The translations under genes and the position numbers were made by a program. Shown one piece after another: positions 36,124 through 45,513 of a stretch of DNA of 64,000 nucleotides; the stretch's first letter is position 1; each line of letters begins with the position of its first letter. Under the pieces are notes generated by a model. It worked only from the letters and a program-made list of their open reading frames with translations. It did not search any database and was not told the DNA's origin. Origin of the DNA: Erythrobacter sp. (lineage in GTDB: Bacteria > Pseudomonadota > Alphaproteobacteria > Sphingomonadales > Sphingomonadaceae). The stretch is taken from NCBI GenBank assembly GCA_009993605.1, contig JAACTB010000007.1:310001-374000 (forward strand). Reading direction: 5' to 3'.

Positions 36124-37692
36124 TCACCCGCATAGCCCCTGCAAATACCAGTCCGGCATCCCGCCGCGCCCATCCCCGATCAGGCCCTGCCGGTAGATCC
36201 AGTAACGGCATCCGGCCCCATCCTCGATCCGGTAGTAATCGCGCAGGCGTGCGCTGCCGCGCTCGCGCCACCATTCGGGCGCGATCCGTTCCGGCCCTTC
36301 CACCCGCGCGACTTCCCGCACTGTGCCGCGCCAGCGAAAGCGCTTGGGATAGCCATCGGGGGTGGCATAGAGCACGGCTATCTTCTCAGCCTTGTCCAGC
36401 AATTTCAAAGCCCTGTGATGGAATTCCAAGAGACCTTGTGAGCTCGGCTCGGGCTCCAATGGCGGGTGCCAACGTTGAGCGCGTTCGGGGATGTGGCTGG
36501 CGAAGGGGACCGGGCGCGCGACCGCCTCCGCCCCCAGCCTGACGGTCAGCCGGTCGATACAGGCCGATAGCGAGGTGCCGTGCGCTTCGGCGGCGGTCTC
36601 GATATCGCCCTGCGCCAGAGCCAGCGGCTCGGCCCAGCTGGCGCGCAGGCGCAGCATCTCGATCCCGAACCCCGCATCCACATCGTCGAGCCGGGCGGCG
36701 AACAGGCGGCAGATATGCGCGGGATCGCGCGTCGCCGCGGCCATTTCGAGGCGGCGAACGATGACCTCGCCATCCACGCGCCAGAGACCCAGTTCGAGCC
36801 GCCGCGCGCCTAGCGCCTTGCCCTCCAATTCGCGCGCCATGTCGAGCGCCAGATCGTCGAGCACGGTGTCGAGCAGCGTGCGATGGCGGATCGGTTCCAT
36901 CAGCCTGCGCTGCACCAGCGGGGCCTGCTGGGGAACTACCGGCAGCAACGGCTCTGGTATACGCCCAAGCAATTGGTCGAGCCGGATCAGCGGATTGGCG
37001 GCAGGCGACTTGCGGTTGCGGAAGCGCCGCTGGATCGCATCGCGCCCGGTCCCCTCCTCCTCGATCGCGTCGAGTTGCCCGATACGCTTGATGCCGAGGC
37101 GGCGCAGTACGGTGAGCACATCCTCGTCGAGCCGCAAGGCGGCGACAGGAAGATCGGACAGGGCGCGCCTGATCGCGTCATCGTTCTGCGAACCGTCCAC
37201 GATCGTGCGCGCCCGTCCGTAATGCGCGCAGGCCCAGGCGGAGCCGGCGGTCGGCGCGATGGCGCTGCGCAGGGCCAGCTTGCGGCGGGCGAAGGCGGCA
37301 TGGACATCGTCCAGCAGCCCGCCCTCGCCCCCGAACAGATGCGGCACCGCGGTGACGTCGACCAGCAGCCCGTCGGGCGGATCCATCGCCGACCACGGCC
37401 CCCAGCGCATCGCCCAGACGGCCAACTGTTCGAGAAAGGCGAGATCGCCCGCCGGATCGGCGGGAGCGGTCAGCAGCGCGGGGCACAAGGTCCGCGCATC
37501 GGCCAGCATCATGCCCCTCCGCGCGCCCGCCATGGCGCCGGCGCGGTTCGCCGCCTCGATCCGGGGGCCGTGCGCGGTGTCCGAAATCAGGACCCGCGGC
37601 TGGGTATCGCCCTCATCCTCATGCGCGAGGCGCCAGCGATCCATCGCCAGCGCCGGAAGCCAGAGGGACAGGATGCGGCGGGTCATTCGCAT
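36124..37692 (-). CDS. imuB: Y-family polymerase-like protein ImuB
   Basis: 522 residues. The fold is Y-family (DinB/UmuC-like), but the first catalytic motif, which should contain an Asp, reads 'LSLWLPALAMDRWRL', so it is probably not a polymerase. In the ImuA-ImuB-DnaE2 mutasome ImuB acts as the adaptor to the sliding clamp and DnaE2. 'IPEPLLPVVPQQAPL' and later blocks match the family. It starts three bases after the imuA stop. Its 3' neighbour converges on it. Confidence 0.92.
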   Translation of the reverse strand: MRMTRRILSLWLPALAMDRWRLAHEDEGDTQPRVLISDTAHGPRIEAANRAGAMAGARRGMMLADARTLCPALLTAPADPAGDLAFLEQLAVWAMRWGPWSAMDPPDGLLVDVTAVPHLFGGEGGLLDDVHAAFARRKLALRSAIAPTAGSAWACAHYGRARTIVDGSQNDDAIRRALSDLPVAALRLDEDVLTVLRRLGIKRIGQLDAIEEEGTGRDAIQRRFRNRKSPAANPLIRLDQLLGRIPEPLLPVVPQQAPLVQRRLMEPIRHRTLLDTVLDDLALDMARELEGKALGARRLELGLWRVDGEVIVRRLEMAAATRDPAHICRLFAARLDDVDAGFGIEMLRLRASWAEPLALAQGDIETAAEAHGTSLSACIDRLTVRLGAEAVARPVPFASHIPERAQRWHPPLEPEPSSQGLLEFHHRALKLLDKAEKIAVLYATPDGYPKRFRWRGTVREVARVEGPERIAPEWWRERGSARLRDYYRIEDGAGCRYWIYRQGLIGDGRGGMPDWYLQGLCG

Positions 37693-37695
37693 CCA

Positions 37696-38487
37696 TCATG
37701 CCGAGAAGACCGAAGATTTTTCGGACTCTCGCTCCGCTGACGGCAGGGATTTGGCCAGCAGCTGCCGCCCGCCATCGCCCAGCACCCATTCGCCCGGACG
37801 GTGGCCGCGCGCGCGGAACAGTTCGGCATGCCAGGCAGGCGTGCCGGGAGCCTGCGGGTTCCAGCGCGCTTCGGGAGACGGGGCGGAAGCGACATTCCAG
37901 CGCATCCTCGCCGAAGACAGGTCGGGCCGCGCGTCGAGGCGAACGAGGTAGAGCGGTACTCCGTGACGCTCCGCCGCCAGTGTCAGGCGGCGCGAGGCGG
38001 TGAAGTCGAGCGCGCGCGGATTGCCCAGCATCTCTCCGATCACGAAGGCGATTTCCCGGCAGCGCACCCCTTCCTCGAGCGCGAACAGCGCGTCTTCGGG
38101 CGTGTCGGCGAGAACGTGGATCACGCGGCGGCGCACATCTTCGGGCAGGCCGGGGCGATAGGGTCGGCCCACGAGCCGCGCCGCCTCGCGCATCTGCACC
38201 CACAGGACCGCGCGGCGATCCTCCGCCTCGGCCCCCTCGGGCCGGGGCGTGTGGCGCCAGTCGTCGAGCGCGAGTGCCAGCGCGGCGGCCGCTCCGCTCC
38301 CGTCACCCGAGGGCGCGAAAATCTCGCTGTGGCAGGGGGCCGCCTGCCCTTTCCCCGCCAATCCTGGGCGCCAATGCGACGACCGCTCGCGCCCCAGCGC
38401 CGCCGCGCCCACCATGCAGCCGATGTCGGCGACATCGAGCGGCGCGGTCTGACAGGTTGCAGTATCGGAGCGGGGTTCGGTCGGCAT
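37696..38487 (-). CDS. imuA: Mutasome protein ImuA (RecA/SulA-like)
   Basis: 263 residues from ATG 38487; an in-frame extension upstream crosses the SOS box and is rejected. The protein is RecA-fold related, with 'CHSEIFAPSGDGSGAAAALALAL' and 'RAVLWVQMREAARLVGRPY' blocks seen in ImuA of alphaproteobacteria. It supports DnaE2-dependent mutagenesis together with ImuB. No good ribosome binding site is seen. Promoter and SOS box lie 44-58 bases upstream. Confidence 0.85.
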   Translation of the reverse strand: MPTEPRSDTATCQTAPLDVADIGCMVGAAALGRERSSHWRPGLAGKGQAAPCHSEIFAPSGDGSGAAAALALALDDWRHTPRPEGAEAEDRRAVLWVQMREAARLVGRPYRPGLPEDVRRRVIHVLADTPEDALFALEEGVRCREIAFVIGEMLGNPRALDFTASRRLTLAAERHGVPLYLVRLDARPDLSSARMRWNVASAPSPEARWNPQAPGTPAWHAELFRARGHRPGEWVLGDGGRQLLAKSLPSAERESEKSSVFSA

Positions 38488-38530
38488 ATCGGCACCAGAG
38501 AGACAGGAGGGATGAGAAAACGACTCGTTC

Positions 38531-38545
38531 GTTCCCTTTATGTTC
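38531..38545 (-). promoter_or_regulatory. LexA (SOS) box of imuAB
   Basis: GTTC-CCTTTAT-GTTC on the plus strand is a second exact GTTC-N7-GTTC box; an additional GTTC at 38527-38530 abuts it. It lies in the divergent region between imuA and the FMN-binding protein gene, 44 bases from the imuA ATG. Confidence 0.8.
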
Positions 38546-38714
38546 CATACCTTGCGGATTCGCAATCCGGCCCTCGCCGCCCCGCTTCGTTTCTCCACCG
38601 TTCTGCCGACGTCACGGCGCGGGCACCAACCCGCCGCTCGACCGTTCCCAAGACAACCGCCCGCCTTTGCGAAGGCGCGGCACCACTCTCTCACGCGACA
38701 AGGAGCGCATCGAT

Positions 38715-39200
38715 ATGAAGCACGCAGAAGGCAATCCCGACGAGCTCAAGACCAAATTCTGGAAGGCTCTGGCCGATTCCTCCTTCCTGTTCCTGCAGAA
38801 CCGCGACGACAGCAGCAGCGCCGTCCCGATGAGCCCGCAGCTCGACAAGGATGCCAACAGCTCGATCTGGTTCTTCACTCACGACAAGAGCGACTTCAAG
38901 GATGGCGGCCCCGCTGTGGCGACCTTCCAGAGCAAGGGTCACGACATGTTCGCTCGCTTCGACGGGCACCTCGTGCGCGAAACCAGCCAGGAACGCTTCG
39001 ACCAGTTCTGGAACAACTTCGTCGAAGCCTGGTACGAAGGCGGCAAGGACGATCCGCACATCGTCTTCCTGCGCATGGATCTCGGCAGGGCGGAAATCTG
39101 GGACGGCGATATGAGCCTGCTCAACGTCGCGAAGATGGCGCTGGGCATGTATGTCCACGACGAGGCGGAGGAAAAGCACGTCAAGCAGACCTCGCTCTAA
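38715..39200 (+). CDS. Pyridoxamine 5'-phosphate oxidase-like stress protein
   Basis: 161 residues, FMN-binding split-barrel family (general stress protein 26 type). Features are 'SSFLFLQNRDDSSSAVPMSP', 'SSIWFFTHDKSDF', 'GHDMFARFDGHLVRE' and 'AEIWDGDMSLL'. It probably binds FMN or F420-like cofactors; the reaction is unknown. Start ATG 38715 follows AAGGAG by nine bases. It is divergent from imuA and might be affected by the SOS box 170 bases upstream, though the box is nearer imuA. Confidence 0.86.
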   Translation: MKHAEGNPDELKTKFWKALADSSFLFLQNRDDSSSAVPMSPQLDKDANSSIWFFTHDKSDFKDGGPAVATFQSKGHDMFARFDGHLVRETSQERFDQFWNNFVEAWYEGGKDDPHIVFLRMDLGRAEIWDGDMSLLNVAKMALGMYVHDEAEEKHVKQTSL

Positions 39201-39226
39201 ACGCTTTATATCCGACCGATACGATA

Positions 39227-39254
39227 AGGGCCGCCCCACCGGGCGGCCCTTTTT
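39227..39254 (+). terminator. Rho-independent terminator after the stress protein gene
   Basis: AGGGCCGCCC (39227-39236) pairs perfectly with GGGCGGCCCT (39241-39250) around a CACC loop, followed by TTTT. It serves the plus-strand gene; the stem can also stop the convergent permease transcript. Confidence 0.9.
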
Positions 39255-39289
39255 CGTTAACGCGTTTTGACCGTGAGATCGCTTGCCGA

Positions 39290-40867
39290 TCAACTGGTCG
39301 GCGGATCGATCGGCACCAGTTTCTCTTCGCCCCCGATCTCGTCCACCACCTCGACCACGCCGCGGCCCAGCTGGCTGCGGCTGCGGCTGTAGCCGAAATA
39401 GACCACCAGCCCGATCGCGCCCCAGACGGGAAGGACGAGGATCGCGATCAGCGGCAGGTTGAGATAGAGGAACAGGCAGCCCGCCAGCGTCAGCGGCGCC
39501 ACCACCCACACCGCAGGCATGCGGAAGCTGCGATGGCGGTGCGGGTCCTTCACGCGCAGAACCATCGCCGCCACCGCCACCATGAAGAACGCGTAGAGCG
39601 TGCCCGCATTGGCATAATCCGCCAGCAGCCCCACCGGCATGAACGCCGCGCCCAGCGCCACGATCAACCCGGTGATCATGGTGACGACATGGGGCGTCTT
39701 CCATTTCGGGTGAACCTTGCTCAACCGTTCGGGAAGCAACCCGTCGCGGCTCATCACGAAGAAGATGCGGGTCTGCGCGAAGATCAGCACCAGGATCACC
39801 GAAGGAAGGGCGAGGAAGGCCGCGATCCCCAGCATGTTGCCGATGCCCGAAAAGCCGATCTGACGCAGGACATGGGCCAGCGCCTCGTCCGAACAGACCA
39901 GTGCGCCCGAATAGGCCGGCAAGGCGCATTGCCGCGCCAGTTCTTCGGACCCCGCCGGGAAGGGAATACCGCCCGGCCCCATGATCGGCTGTCCGCCGAT
40001 CGTGCCGATCGCGCCCGCCGCGACGAGGATATAGAACACGGTACAGAACAGCAGCGATCCGATCAGGCCGATCGGCACGTTGCGCTGCGGGTTCTTGGTC
40101 TCTTCCGCCGCGGTCGAGACCGCGTCGAAACCCACATAGGCGAAGAAGATCGTGGCCGCCGCGCCCACCGCGCCTAGGCCCGAACCGAAGCCGCCGAAGA
40201 CACCTGCGGGCAGGAAGGGGTTGAACCGCGCCATGTCGAACTCGGAGCTGGTCAGCGTCAACGCGATGAAGGCCGTCAGTGCCGTCACCTTGATGAGGAC
40301 GAGCACGGCGTTCACCTTGGCGCTCTCGCTGGTGCCGATCATGAGCAGCCAGGTGACGAGCATGGCGATGACCAGGGCCGGCAGGTTGATGAAGCCGCCC
40401 GGCGCGCCGCCCAGTGCCAGCGGGCCCGCCGCGAGCCATGGCGGCAGGGTTATGCCAAGAAATTCGTTGAGGATCGTGCCCGAGAAATAGCCCGACCACC
40501 CCACCGAAACCGCGCTCGCCGCGACGGCGTATTCGAGGATCAGCGCCCAGCCCACTGTCCAGGCGAGGAATTCGCCGACCGAAGCGTAACTGTAGGTGTA
40601 GGCCGATCCCGCCACCGGGATCATCGACGCGACCTCGGCATAACACAGTGCCGCCACGATGCAGACCGAGCCTGCAATGGCGAAAGCGAGCATCAGCCCC
40701 GGCCCCGCCTTCTGCGCACCCGCCGCGGTCAGGACGAAGATACCCGTCCCGATGATGCAGCCGATGCCGAACAGCATCAATTGGAAGCCGCCCAATGTCC
40801 GGTGCAGCGCCTTCTTTTCCGCCGTCGCCAATATGGCGTCGAGCGGTTTCACTCTGTCGAAGATCAT
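39290..40867 (-). CDS. APC-family amino-acid permease
   Basis: 525 residues, about 12 to 14 membrane helices. The first helix carries 'FGIGCIIGTGIFVLTAAGA' with the GxG substrate-binding break typical of APC transporters. 'FFAYVGFDAVSTAAEETKNPQRNVP' is the cationic-amino-acid-transporter type helix 6 region. Closest in style to YfnA/CAT-like permeases; the substrate is unknown. The start is set at MIFDRVKPL; an upstream in-frame start would add 14 residues with no gain. Confidence 0.9.
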   Translation of the reverse strand: MIFDRVKPLDAILATAEKKALHRTLGGFQLMLFGIGCIIGTGIFVLTAAGAQKAGPGLMLAFAIAGSVCIVAALCYAEVASMIPVAGSAYTYSYASVGEFLAWTVGWALILEYAVAASAVSVGWSGYFSGTILNEFLGITLPPWLAAGPLALGGAPGGFINLPALVIAMLVTWLLMIGTSESAKVNAVLVLIKVTALTAFIALTLTSSEFDMARFNPFLPAGVFGGFGSGLGAVGAAATIFFAYVGFDAVSTAAEETKNPQRNVPIGLIGSLLFCTVFYILVAAGAIGTIGGQPIMGPGGIPFPAGSEELARQCALPAYSGALVCSDEALAHVLRQIGFSGIGNMLGIAAFLALPSVILVLIFAQTRIFFVMSRDGLLPERLSKVHPKWKTPHVVTMITGLIVALGAAFMPVGLLADYANAGTLYAFFMVAVAAMVLRVKDPHRHRSFRMPAVWVVAPLTLAGCLFLYLNLPLIAILVLPVWGAIGLVVYFGYSRSRSQLGRGVVEVVDEIGGEEKLVPIDPPTS

Positions 40868-40980
40868 ACGGCTCGCAAGCCCCCCAGGCCCGCAGCGGGA
40901 CAACCCCACTCAGCCAGCCGGAACCATCGCGTTTATTACCGAATTCGGGCGCGCAAAAGCGAAATCGTGCGCGGAGCCGA

Positions 40981-42408
40981 TCAAACCCCCAGTATGCTGG
41001 GGAAAAGTCCGGTCACCAGGATCGCCGCGACCGCGATCGGGCACAGCCAGGCGATCAGCACGCGCCACAGCGCGAACATCGGCGGGCTCACTCCGGTGGT
41101 CGCGCGCACGAGATTGCGGTCCGCGATCCAGCCGACGAAAATCGAGGTCAGCAAGGCGCCGACCGGCAGCATCACCTTGCCCGTGAACCCGTCCACCGTG
41201 TCGAGGATGTCGGTCTCGGCGAACAACGACCAGAAGCCCAGCGGGCGCACATCCGACAGGACATTGTAACCGAGCAGGCAGAAGATCCCGATCACGAAGG
41301 CACCGACGCCGAAGATCAGGGCGGATTTCGGGCGGCTCCACCCCATCTCGCCGATGCCCCATGCGGTCGGGACCTCCAGCAGAGAAATCGAGCTGGTGAC
41401 CGCCGCGACGAGGATAAGAGTGAAGAACAGGAAGCCGATCAGCGCCCCGCCCGGCATGGTCTGGAACGCGAAGGGCAGCGTCTGGAAGACAAGCGTCGGA
41501 CCGGCCGCCGGATCGAGGCCGACCGCGAATACGATCGGGAAAATCATCAGGCCCGCGAGCAGCGCCACTCCGGTATCCGCAAGCGCGATCATCGCCGACG
41601 TACCGCCAAGCCCGCTGCTTTCTTTGATATAGGACCCGTAGGTTATCAGCCCCGCCACGCCCAGAGACAGCGAGAACAGCGCCTGGCCGAGCGCGGAATT
41701 GATCACAGCCGGGGTCAGCTTCGACCAGTCGGGCGTAAAAAGAAACGCGAAGGCTTCGCCGATATCGCCCTCGATCGCGCCGTAGATCACGAGGCCGACG
41801 AGCAGGACAAAGAAGATCGGCATCAGATAGGTCGCCGCCTTCTCGATCCCCGAATGGACGCCACGCGCGATGATGAAGACGGTCAGCCCCATGAAGGCGA
41901 GATGCATGACGAGAAGCAGGGGAACGCTGGCGAACATATCGCTCAACCGGCCCTGGATCATCGCCTGGCTTTCGCCCTGCAAGGCTCCACGGAAGGGATC
42001 GCCCTGGCCGATCGCCTGGATGAAATCGGCACCGAGCACGCCTGCATAATACAGCACCCAGCCCGCGACGACGGAATAGAAGGAGAGGATCAGGAAGGCC
42101 GCGATCGCGCCGATCGCGCCGAAGATCGCCCAGCCGGGCCCGGCCTTGGATTGCGCCGCCACCTTGCGGATCGATCCGACCGCATCGGTCTGCCCGGCGC
42201 GTCCGATGAAAATCTCCGCGAGGACGAGCGGCAGGCCAAGCAGGAAGACGCAGGCGATATAGACGATGACGAAGGCCCCTCCCCCGCTTTCGCCCGCGAG
42301 CGTCGGAAAGCGCCAGATGTTCCCCAATCCGACCGCGGCGCCCACCGCCGCCAGAATGAAGGCCGTACGCGAGGACCAACCCTCGCCCGTCGTCGTGCTG
42401 GCGACCAT
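40981..42408 (-). CDS. Neurotransmitter:sodium symporter (NSS) family transporter
   Basis: 475 residues, LeuT-fold with about 11-12 helices. The N-terminus 'RTAFILAAVGAAVGLGNIWRFP' is the diagnostic first helix with the sodium-binding backbone. 'SFYSVVAGWVLYYAG' is helix 3 with the conserved Tyr. It probably imports an amino acid with sodium. It stands next to the APC permease in the same direction, after a 113-base gap, giving two amino-acid carriers in tandem. Confidence 0.92.
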   Translation of the reverse strand: MVASTTTGEGWSSRTAFILAAVGAAVGLGNIWRFPTLAGESGGGAFVIVYIACVFLLGLPLVLAEIFIGRAGQTDAVGSIRKVAAQSKAGPGWAIFGAIGAIAAFLILSFYSVVAGWVLYYAGVLGADFIQAIGQGDPFRGALQGESQAMIQGRLSDMFASVPLLLVMHLAFMGLTVFIIARGVHSGIEKAATYLMPIFFVLLVGLVIYGAIEGDIGEAFAFLFTPDWSKLTPAVINSALGQALFSLSLGVAGLITYGSYIKESSGLGGTSAMIALADTGVALLAGLMIFPIVFAVGLDPAAGPTLVFQTLPFAFQTMPGGALIGFLFFTLILVAAVTSSISLLEVPTAWGIGEMGWSRPKSALIFGVGAFVIGIFCLLGYNVLSDVRPLGFWSLFAETDILDTVDGFTGKVMLPVGALLTSIFVGWIADRNLVRATTGVSPPMFALWRVLIAWLCPIAVAAILVTGLFPSILGV

Positions 42409-42542
42409 GCAATCTTTCTCCCAACCGTTATTTGATTGCGTCTTGGCATTAAATTGCGGGAATGTCCAAGTCGGGGCGCCTCAAGGCTTCCGGTCCACAC
42501 GCGCCTTTGCCATCCTGCCGCGCCGCAGCTAGGGAGACGGCC

Positions 42543-43415
42543 ATGTCCACCACGTTTCAGATCGACACCTCGACCAGCCGCGCCAACCCGACGCCCGCGC
42601 CCATGAAGCGTCTGACCGTGCCGAAGATTCGCGCGCGCAAGACCGATGGCGAGACGGGCGAGCCGCTGGTGATGCTGACTGCCTACACCGCGCGGCAGGC
42701 GCAGCTGCTCGACGGACATTGCGACCTTTTGCTGGTCGGAGATTCGCTCGGCCAGGTGATCTACGGCTTGCCCTCCACCGTTCCCGTCACGCTCGACATG
42801 ATGGCGAACCACGCCGCCGCCGTGGTGCGCGGCAGCTATCATGCGGTCGTCGTCGTCGACATGCCGTTCGGATCCTACGAAGCCTCGAAGGAACAGGCCT
42901 TCGAAAGCGCGGCGCGGCTGCTGAAGGAAAGCGGTGCGGCGGCGGTGAAGCTGGAAGGGGGCGAGCAAATGGCCGAGACGGTCGCTTTCCTGACCCAGCG
43001 CGGCATCCCCGTGATGGGCCATGTCGGGCTGACGCCGCAGGCGGTCAACGTGTTGGGCGGCTATACCGCGCGCGGGCGCAGCGATGCCGAAGCCGACAAG
43101 ATCGTCGGCGATGCCGAAGCGCTGGACCGCGCGGGCGCCTTCGCCATCGTCATCGAAGGCGTGGTCGAACCGATCGCCATCGCCGCGACCGAGGCGGTGT
43201 CCTGCCCGACGATCGGGATCGGCGCCTCCGCCCGCTGCGACGGGCAGGTGCTGGTGGCCGAGGACATGCTCGGCATGTTTGAACGCGTGCCCCGCTTCGT
43301 GAAGAAGTACGAAGACCTCGCGGGCATTATCGAGAAAACGGCCGCCAAATACGCCGAGGAAGTGCGCGCACGCCGCTTCCCCGGCGAAGACCAGACCTAT
43401 CAGCCCAAGGCCTGA
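42543..43415 (+). CDS. panB: 3-methyl-2-oxobutanoate hydroxymethyltransferase
   Basis: 290 residues. First step of pantothenate synthesis: adds a hydroxymethyl group from methylene-tetrahydrofolate to 2-ketoisovalerate. Metal and substrate motifs are '[20 protein letters not shown]', 'DMPFGSY', '[11 protein letters not shown]' and '[11 protein letters not shown]'. The first 25 residues are an extension before 'KIRARK'. Start at ATG 42543 with AGGGAGA upstream. panC is not adjacent. Confidence 0.95.
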   Translation: MSTTFQIDTSTSRANPTPAPMKRLTVPKIRARKTDGETGEPLVMLTAYTARQAQLLDGHCDLLLVGDSLGQVIYGLPSTVPVTLDMMANHAAAVVRGSYHAVVVVDMPFGSYEASKEQAFESAARLLKESGAAAVKLEGGEQMAETVAFLTQRGIPVMGHVGLTPQAVNVLGGYTARGRSDAEADKIVGDAEALDRAGAFAIVIEGVVEPIAIAATEAVSCPTIGIGASARCDGQVLVAEDMLGMFERVPRFVKKYEDLAGIIEKTAAKYAEEVRARRFPGEDQTYQPKA

Positions 43416-43446
43416 ACGGCCTTCCCCCTTCAGGACTCAATCGCGC

Positions 43447-44526
43447 ATGCAAACGCTCCTGCAACATTACCGCGGATCGCTGATCTTCACTGCCATCTGC
43501 CTGGGCCTCGGCGTCTGGCTCGGTTTCGAGCAGGGCCAGGGCTGGGTCGGCATGTTGGAGCTGATGTGGATCGTCGTGGTGCTCTCGATCCTCGAAATCT
43601 CGCTCTCCTTCGACAATGCGGTCGTCAACGCCACCGTGCTGCGCGACATGAGCGAGAAATGGCAGTGGCGCTTCCTCACCTGGGGGATCGCCATAGCGGT
43701 GTTCGGGATGCGGATCGTCTTCCCGCTCGCCATCGTGGCGATCGCCGCCAATCTCGGGCCGATCGACGCGCTCAACCTCTCGCTGAACGATCCCGAACGC
43801 TACGAGGCGATCGTCAGCGGCGCGCATATCGGGATCGCGGGCTTCGGCGGCGCCTTCCTGACCATGGTCGGCCTCAACTACTTCTTCGACGCCGATAAGG
43901 AGGTCCATTGGATCGCGGTGGTCGAGCGCTTCCTCGTCAAGGTCTCGGTCGTGAAGGCGGCGGAGATCGGCCTGCTGTTGCTGGCGCTCTACTTCATCTC
44001 GCTTATGCTGGACGATGCGGACGCGCTGACCTTCCTCGTCGCAGGTATTCTCGGCCTCGTCACCTATCTCGTGGTCGATGCGATCGGAACGCTGCTCGAC
44101 CTTGCCGACCGGAAGAAAATGGCCGAAGGTGCGGTGCGTTCGGGGCTCGGCGGATTCCTCTACCTCGAAGTGCTCGATGCGAGCTTTTCTTTCGACGGCG
44201 TCATCGGTGCCTTCGCGCTGACAAACAATATGCTGGTGATCGCGCTCGGCCTCTCGATCGGGGCGATGTTCGTGCGCTCGATGACCATCCATCTGGTGCG
44301 CGCGGGCACGTTGGCGCAATACCGCTATCTCGAAAACGGAGCGTTCTGGGCGATCATCGTCCTCGGCGCGATCATGCTGTTGTCCGCCGTCTTCCACATC
44401 CCCGAAACGATCACCGGGCTATTGGGCGCGACTCTGATCGGGATTTCGCTCTATTGGTCGATCCGGCACAATCGCAAATATGGCGACAGCGAGAGCGAGC
44501 CGGTCACTTCGCCCCCATCCGCCTGA
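43447..44526 (+). CDS. DUF475 integral membrane protein (TerC-like)
   Basis: 359 residues with about nine membrane helices. 'LSILEISLSFDNAVVNATVLRDM' near residue 50 and 'LYLEVLDASFSFDGVIGAFALTNN' near 245 form an internal repeat with acidic residues inside helices, the pattern of TerC/DUF475 proteins thought to move metal ions or support metal loading. Function is unproven. AGGAC precedes the ATG. Its end overlaps the symporter gene on the other strand by 23 bases. Confidence 0.87.
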   Translation: MQTLLQHYRGSLIFTAICLGLGVWLGFEQGQGWVGMLELMWIVVVLSILEISLSFDNAVVNATVLRDMSEKWQWRFLTWGIAIAVFGMRIVFPLAIVAIAANLGPIDALNLSLNDPERYEAIVSGAHIGIAGFGGAFLTMVGLNYFFDADKEVHWIAVVERFLVKVSVVKAAEIGLLLLALYFISLMLDDADALTFLVAGILGLVTYLVVDAIGTLLDLADRKKMAEGAVRSGLGGFLYLEVLDASFSFDGVIGAFALTNNMLVIALGLSIGAMFVRSMTIHLVRAGTLAQYRYLENGAFWAIIVLGAIMLLSAVFHIPETITGLLGATLIGISLYWSIRHNRKYGDSESEPVTSPPSA

Positions 44527-45469
44527 GCCGATCCGCCACGGGTGCCGCCACCACCAGCTGGAACAGGTGGTAGAGCAGCAGCGGCACGACGACGAAGCCG
44601 GCCACATCTGGTGCGAAAAGGATCGTCGCCAGCGGGACGCCGACCGCCGCGCTCTTCTGCGCACCCGCGAACAGGAACGACACGCGATCCCCATGCGGCA
44701 GGCGCAGCGCCCCGCCCAGAAACCACGCGCCCAGATTGGCGACGAGCAGGAACGCGGCGACCAGTCCTGCCAGGGCGAGCCAGCCCATTGGCTCCACCCG
44801 GCTCCAGATGTTCTGTTCGACCGCGCCCGAAAAGGCGACATAGACCGCCAGCGCGATCACGAACCGGTCGATCCAGACGATCTTGGGCTGATGCCGCGCG
44901 ATGAACGGCTTGGTCCAACCCTGGATCAGTTGGCCGATCGCGAAGGGCAGAAGAAGGATCAGCGCGATCCGCTCCGCCGTCTCCCACCCGATCGCCCCTT
45001 CGCCCGAACCGCCCATGAGGAGGAAGACGGGCACGGTCACGAACACGCCGAGGATATTCAGCAGGGCAGCCGAGATCACCGACATCCCGACATTGCCCTG
45101 CGCAATCGAGGTGTAGGACGTCGCCGATTGGACCGTCGAAGGCAGCGCGCCGAGATAGAGGAACCCCACCGCGATCATCGGCGGCAAGAGCCCCGCACCG
45201 ACCTTTTCGAGTGCCCAACCGGCAAGCGCCATAGCGCCGAACACCCACAGGATCAGTGGGACGAGGAAGCGCCAATTGCGCAGCCCCGCCGCGATTTCGC
45301 CGCGCGCGATCCGCATCCCGTTGAGCAGGAACAGCACGAACACGGCTGCATTCGCGATGCCGTTGGCGATCGGACGCCCGGCGTCGCCCACGGGGAGAAA
45401 AGCGGCAAGCGCCACGGCGCCGGCCAGCATCTTGAGCATCGGATCGGAGATAACGGAGCGCAAAGCCAT
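44504..45469 (-). CDS. Bile acid:sodium symporter-family protein
   Basis: 321 residues, ten predicted helices, of the SBF-like type with domain repeats. 'LGALPSTVQSATSYTSIAQGN' is the conserved crossing region. 'LFAGAQKSAAVGVPLATILF' is the second one, as in YfeH-type transporters. The substrate is likely an organic anion, unknown here. The ATG at 45469 has AGGGG upstream; a longer frame runs into prsT and is rejected. It lies 44 bases after prsT in the same direction. Confidence 0.88.
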   Translation of the reverse strand: MALRSVISDPMLKMLAGAVALAAFLPVGDAGRPIANGIANAAVFVLFLLNGMRIARGEIAAGLRNWRFLVPLILWVFGAMALAGWALEKVGAGLLPPMIAVGFLYLGALPSTVQSATSYTSIAQGNVGMSVISAALLNILGVFVTVPVFLLMGGSGEGAIGWETAERIALILLLPFAIGQLIQGWTKPFIARHQPKIVWIDRFVIALAVYVAFSGAVEQNIWSRVEPMGWLALAGLVAAFLLVANLGAWFLGGALRLPHGDRVSFLFAGAQKSAAVGVPLATILFAPDVAGFVVVPLLLYHLFQLVVAAPVADRLRRMGAK

Positions 45470-45513
45470 GGGCCGCCCCTGCCCCGCACCGCCTCGCTTG
45501 TCGAGCCGTCGCG

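Noticed and set aside
38540-40177. A 545-codon plus-strand frame overlapping the stress protein and the permease
   Set aside because: It runs in the wrong frame through one gene and antisense to another, and crosses a terminator.
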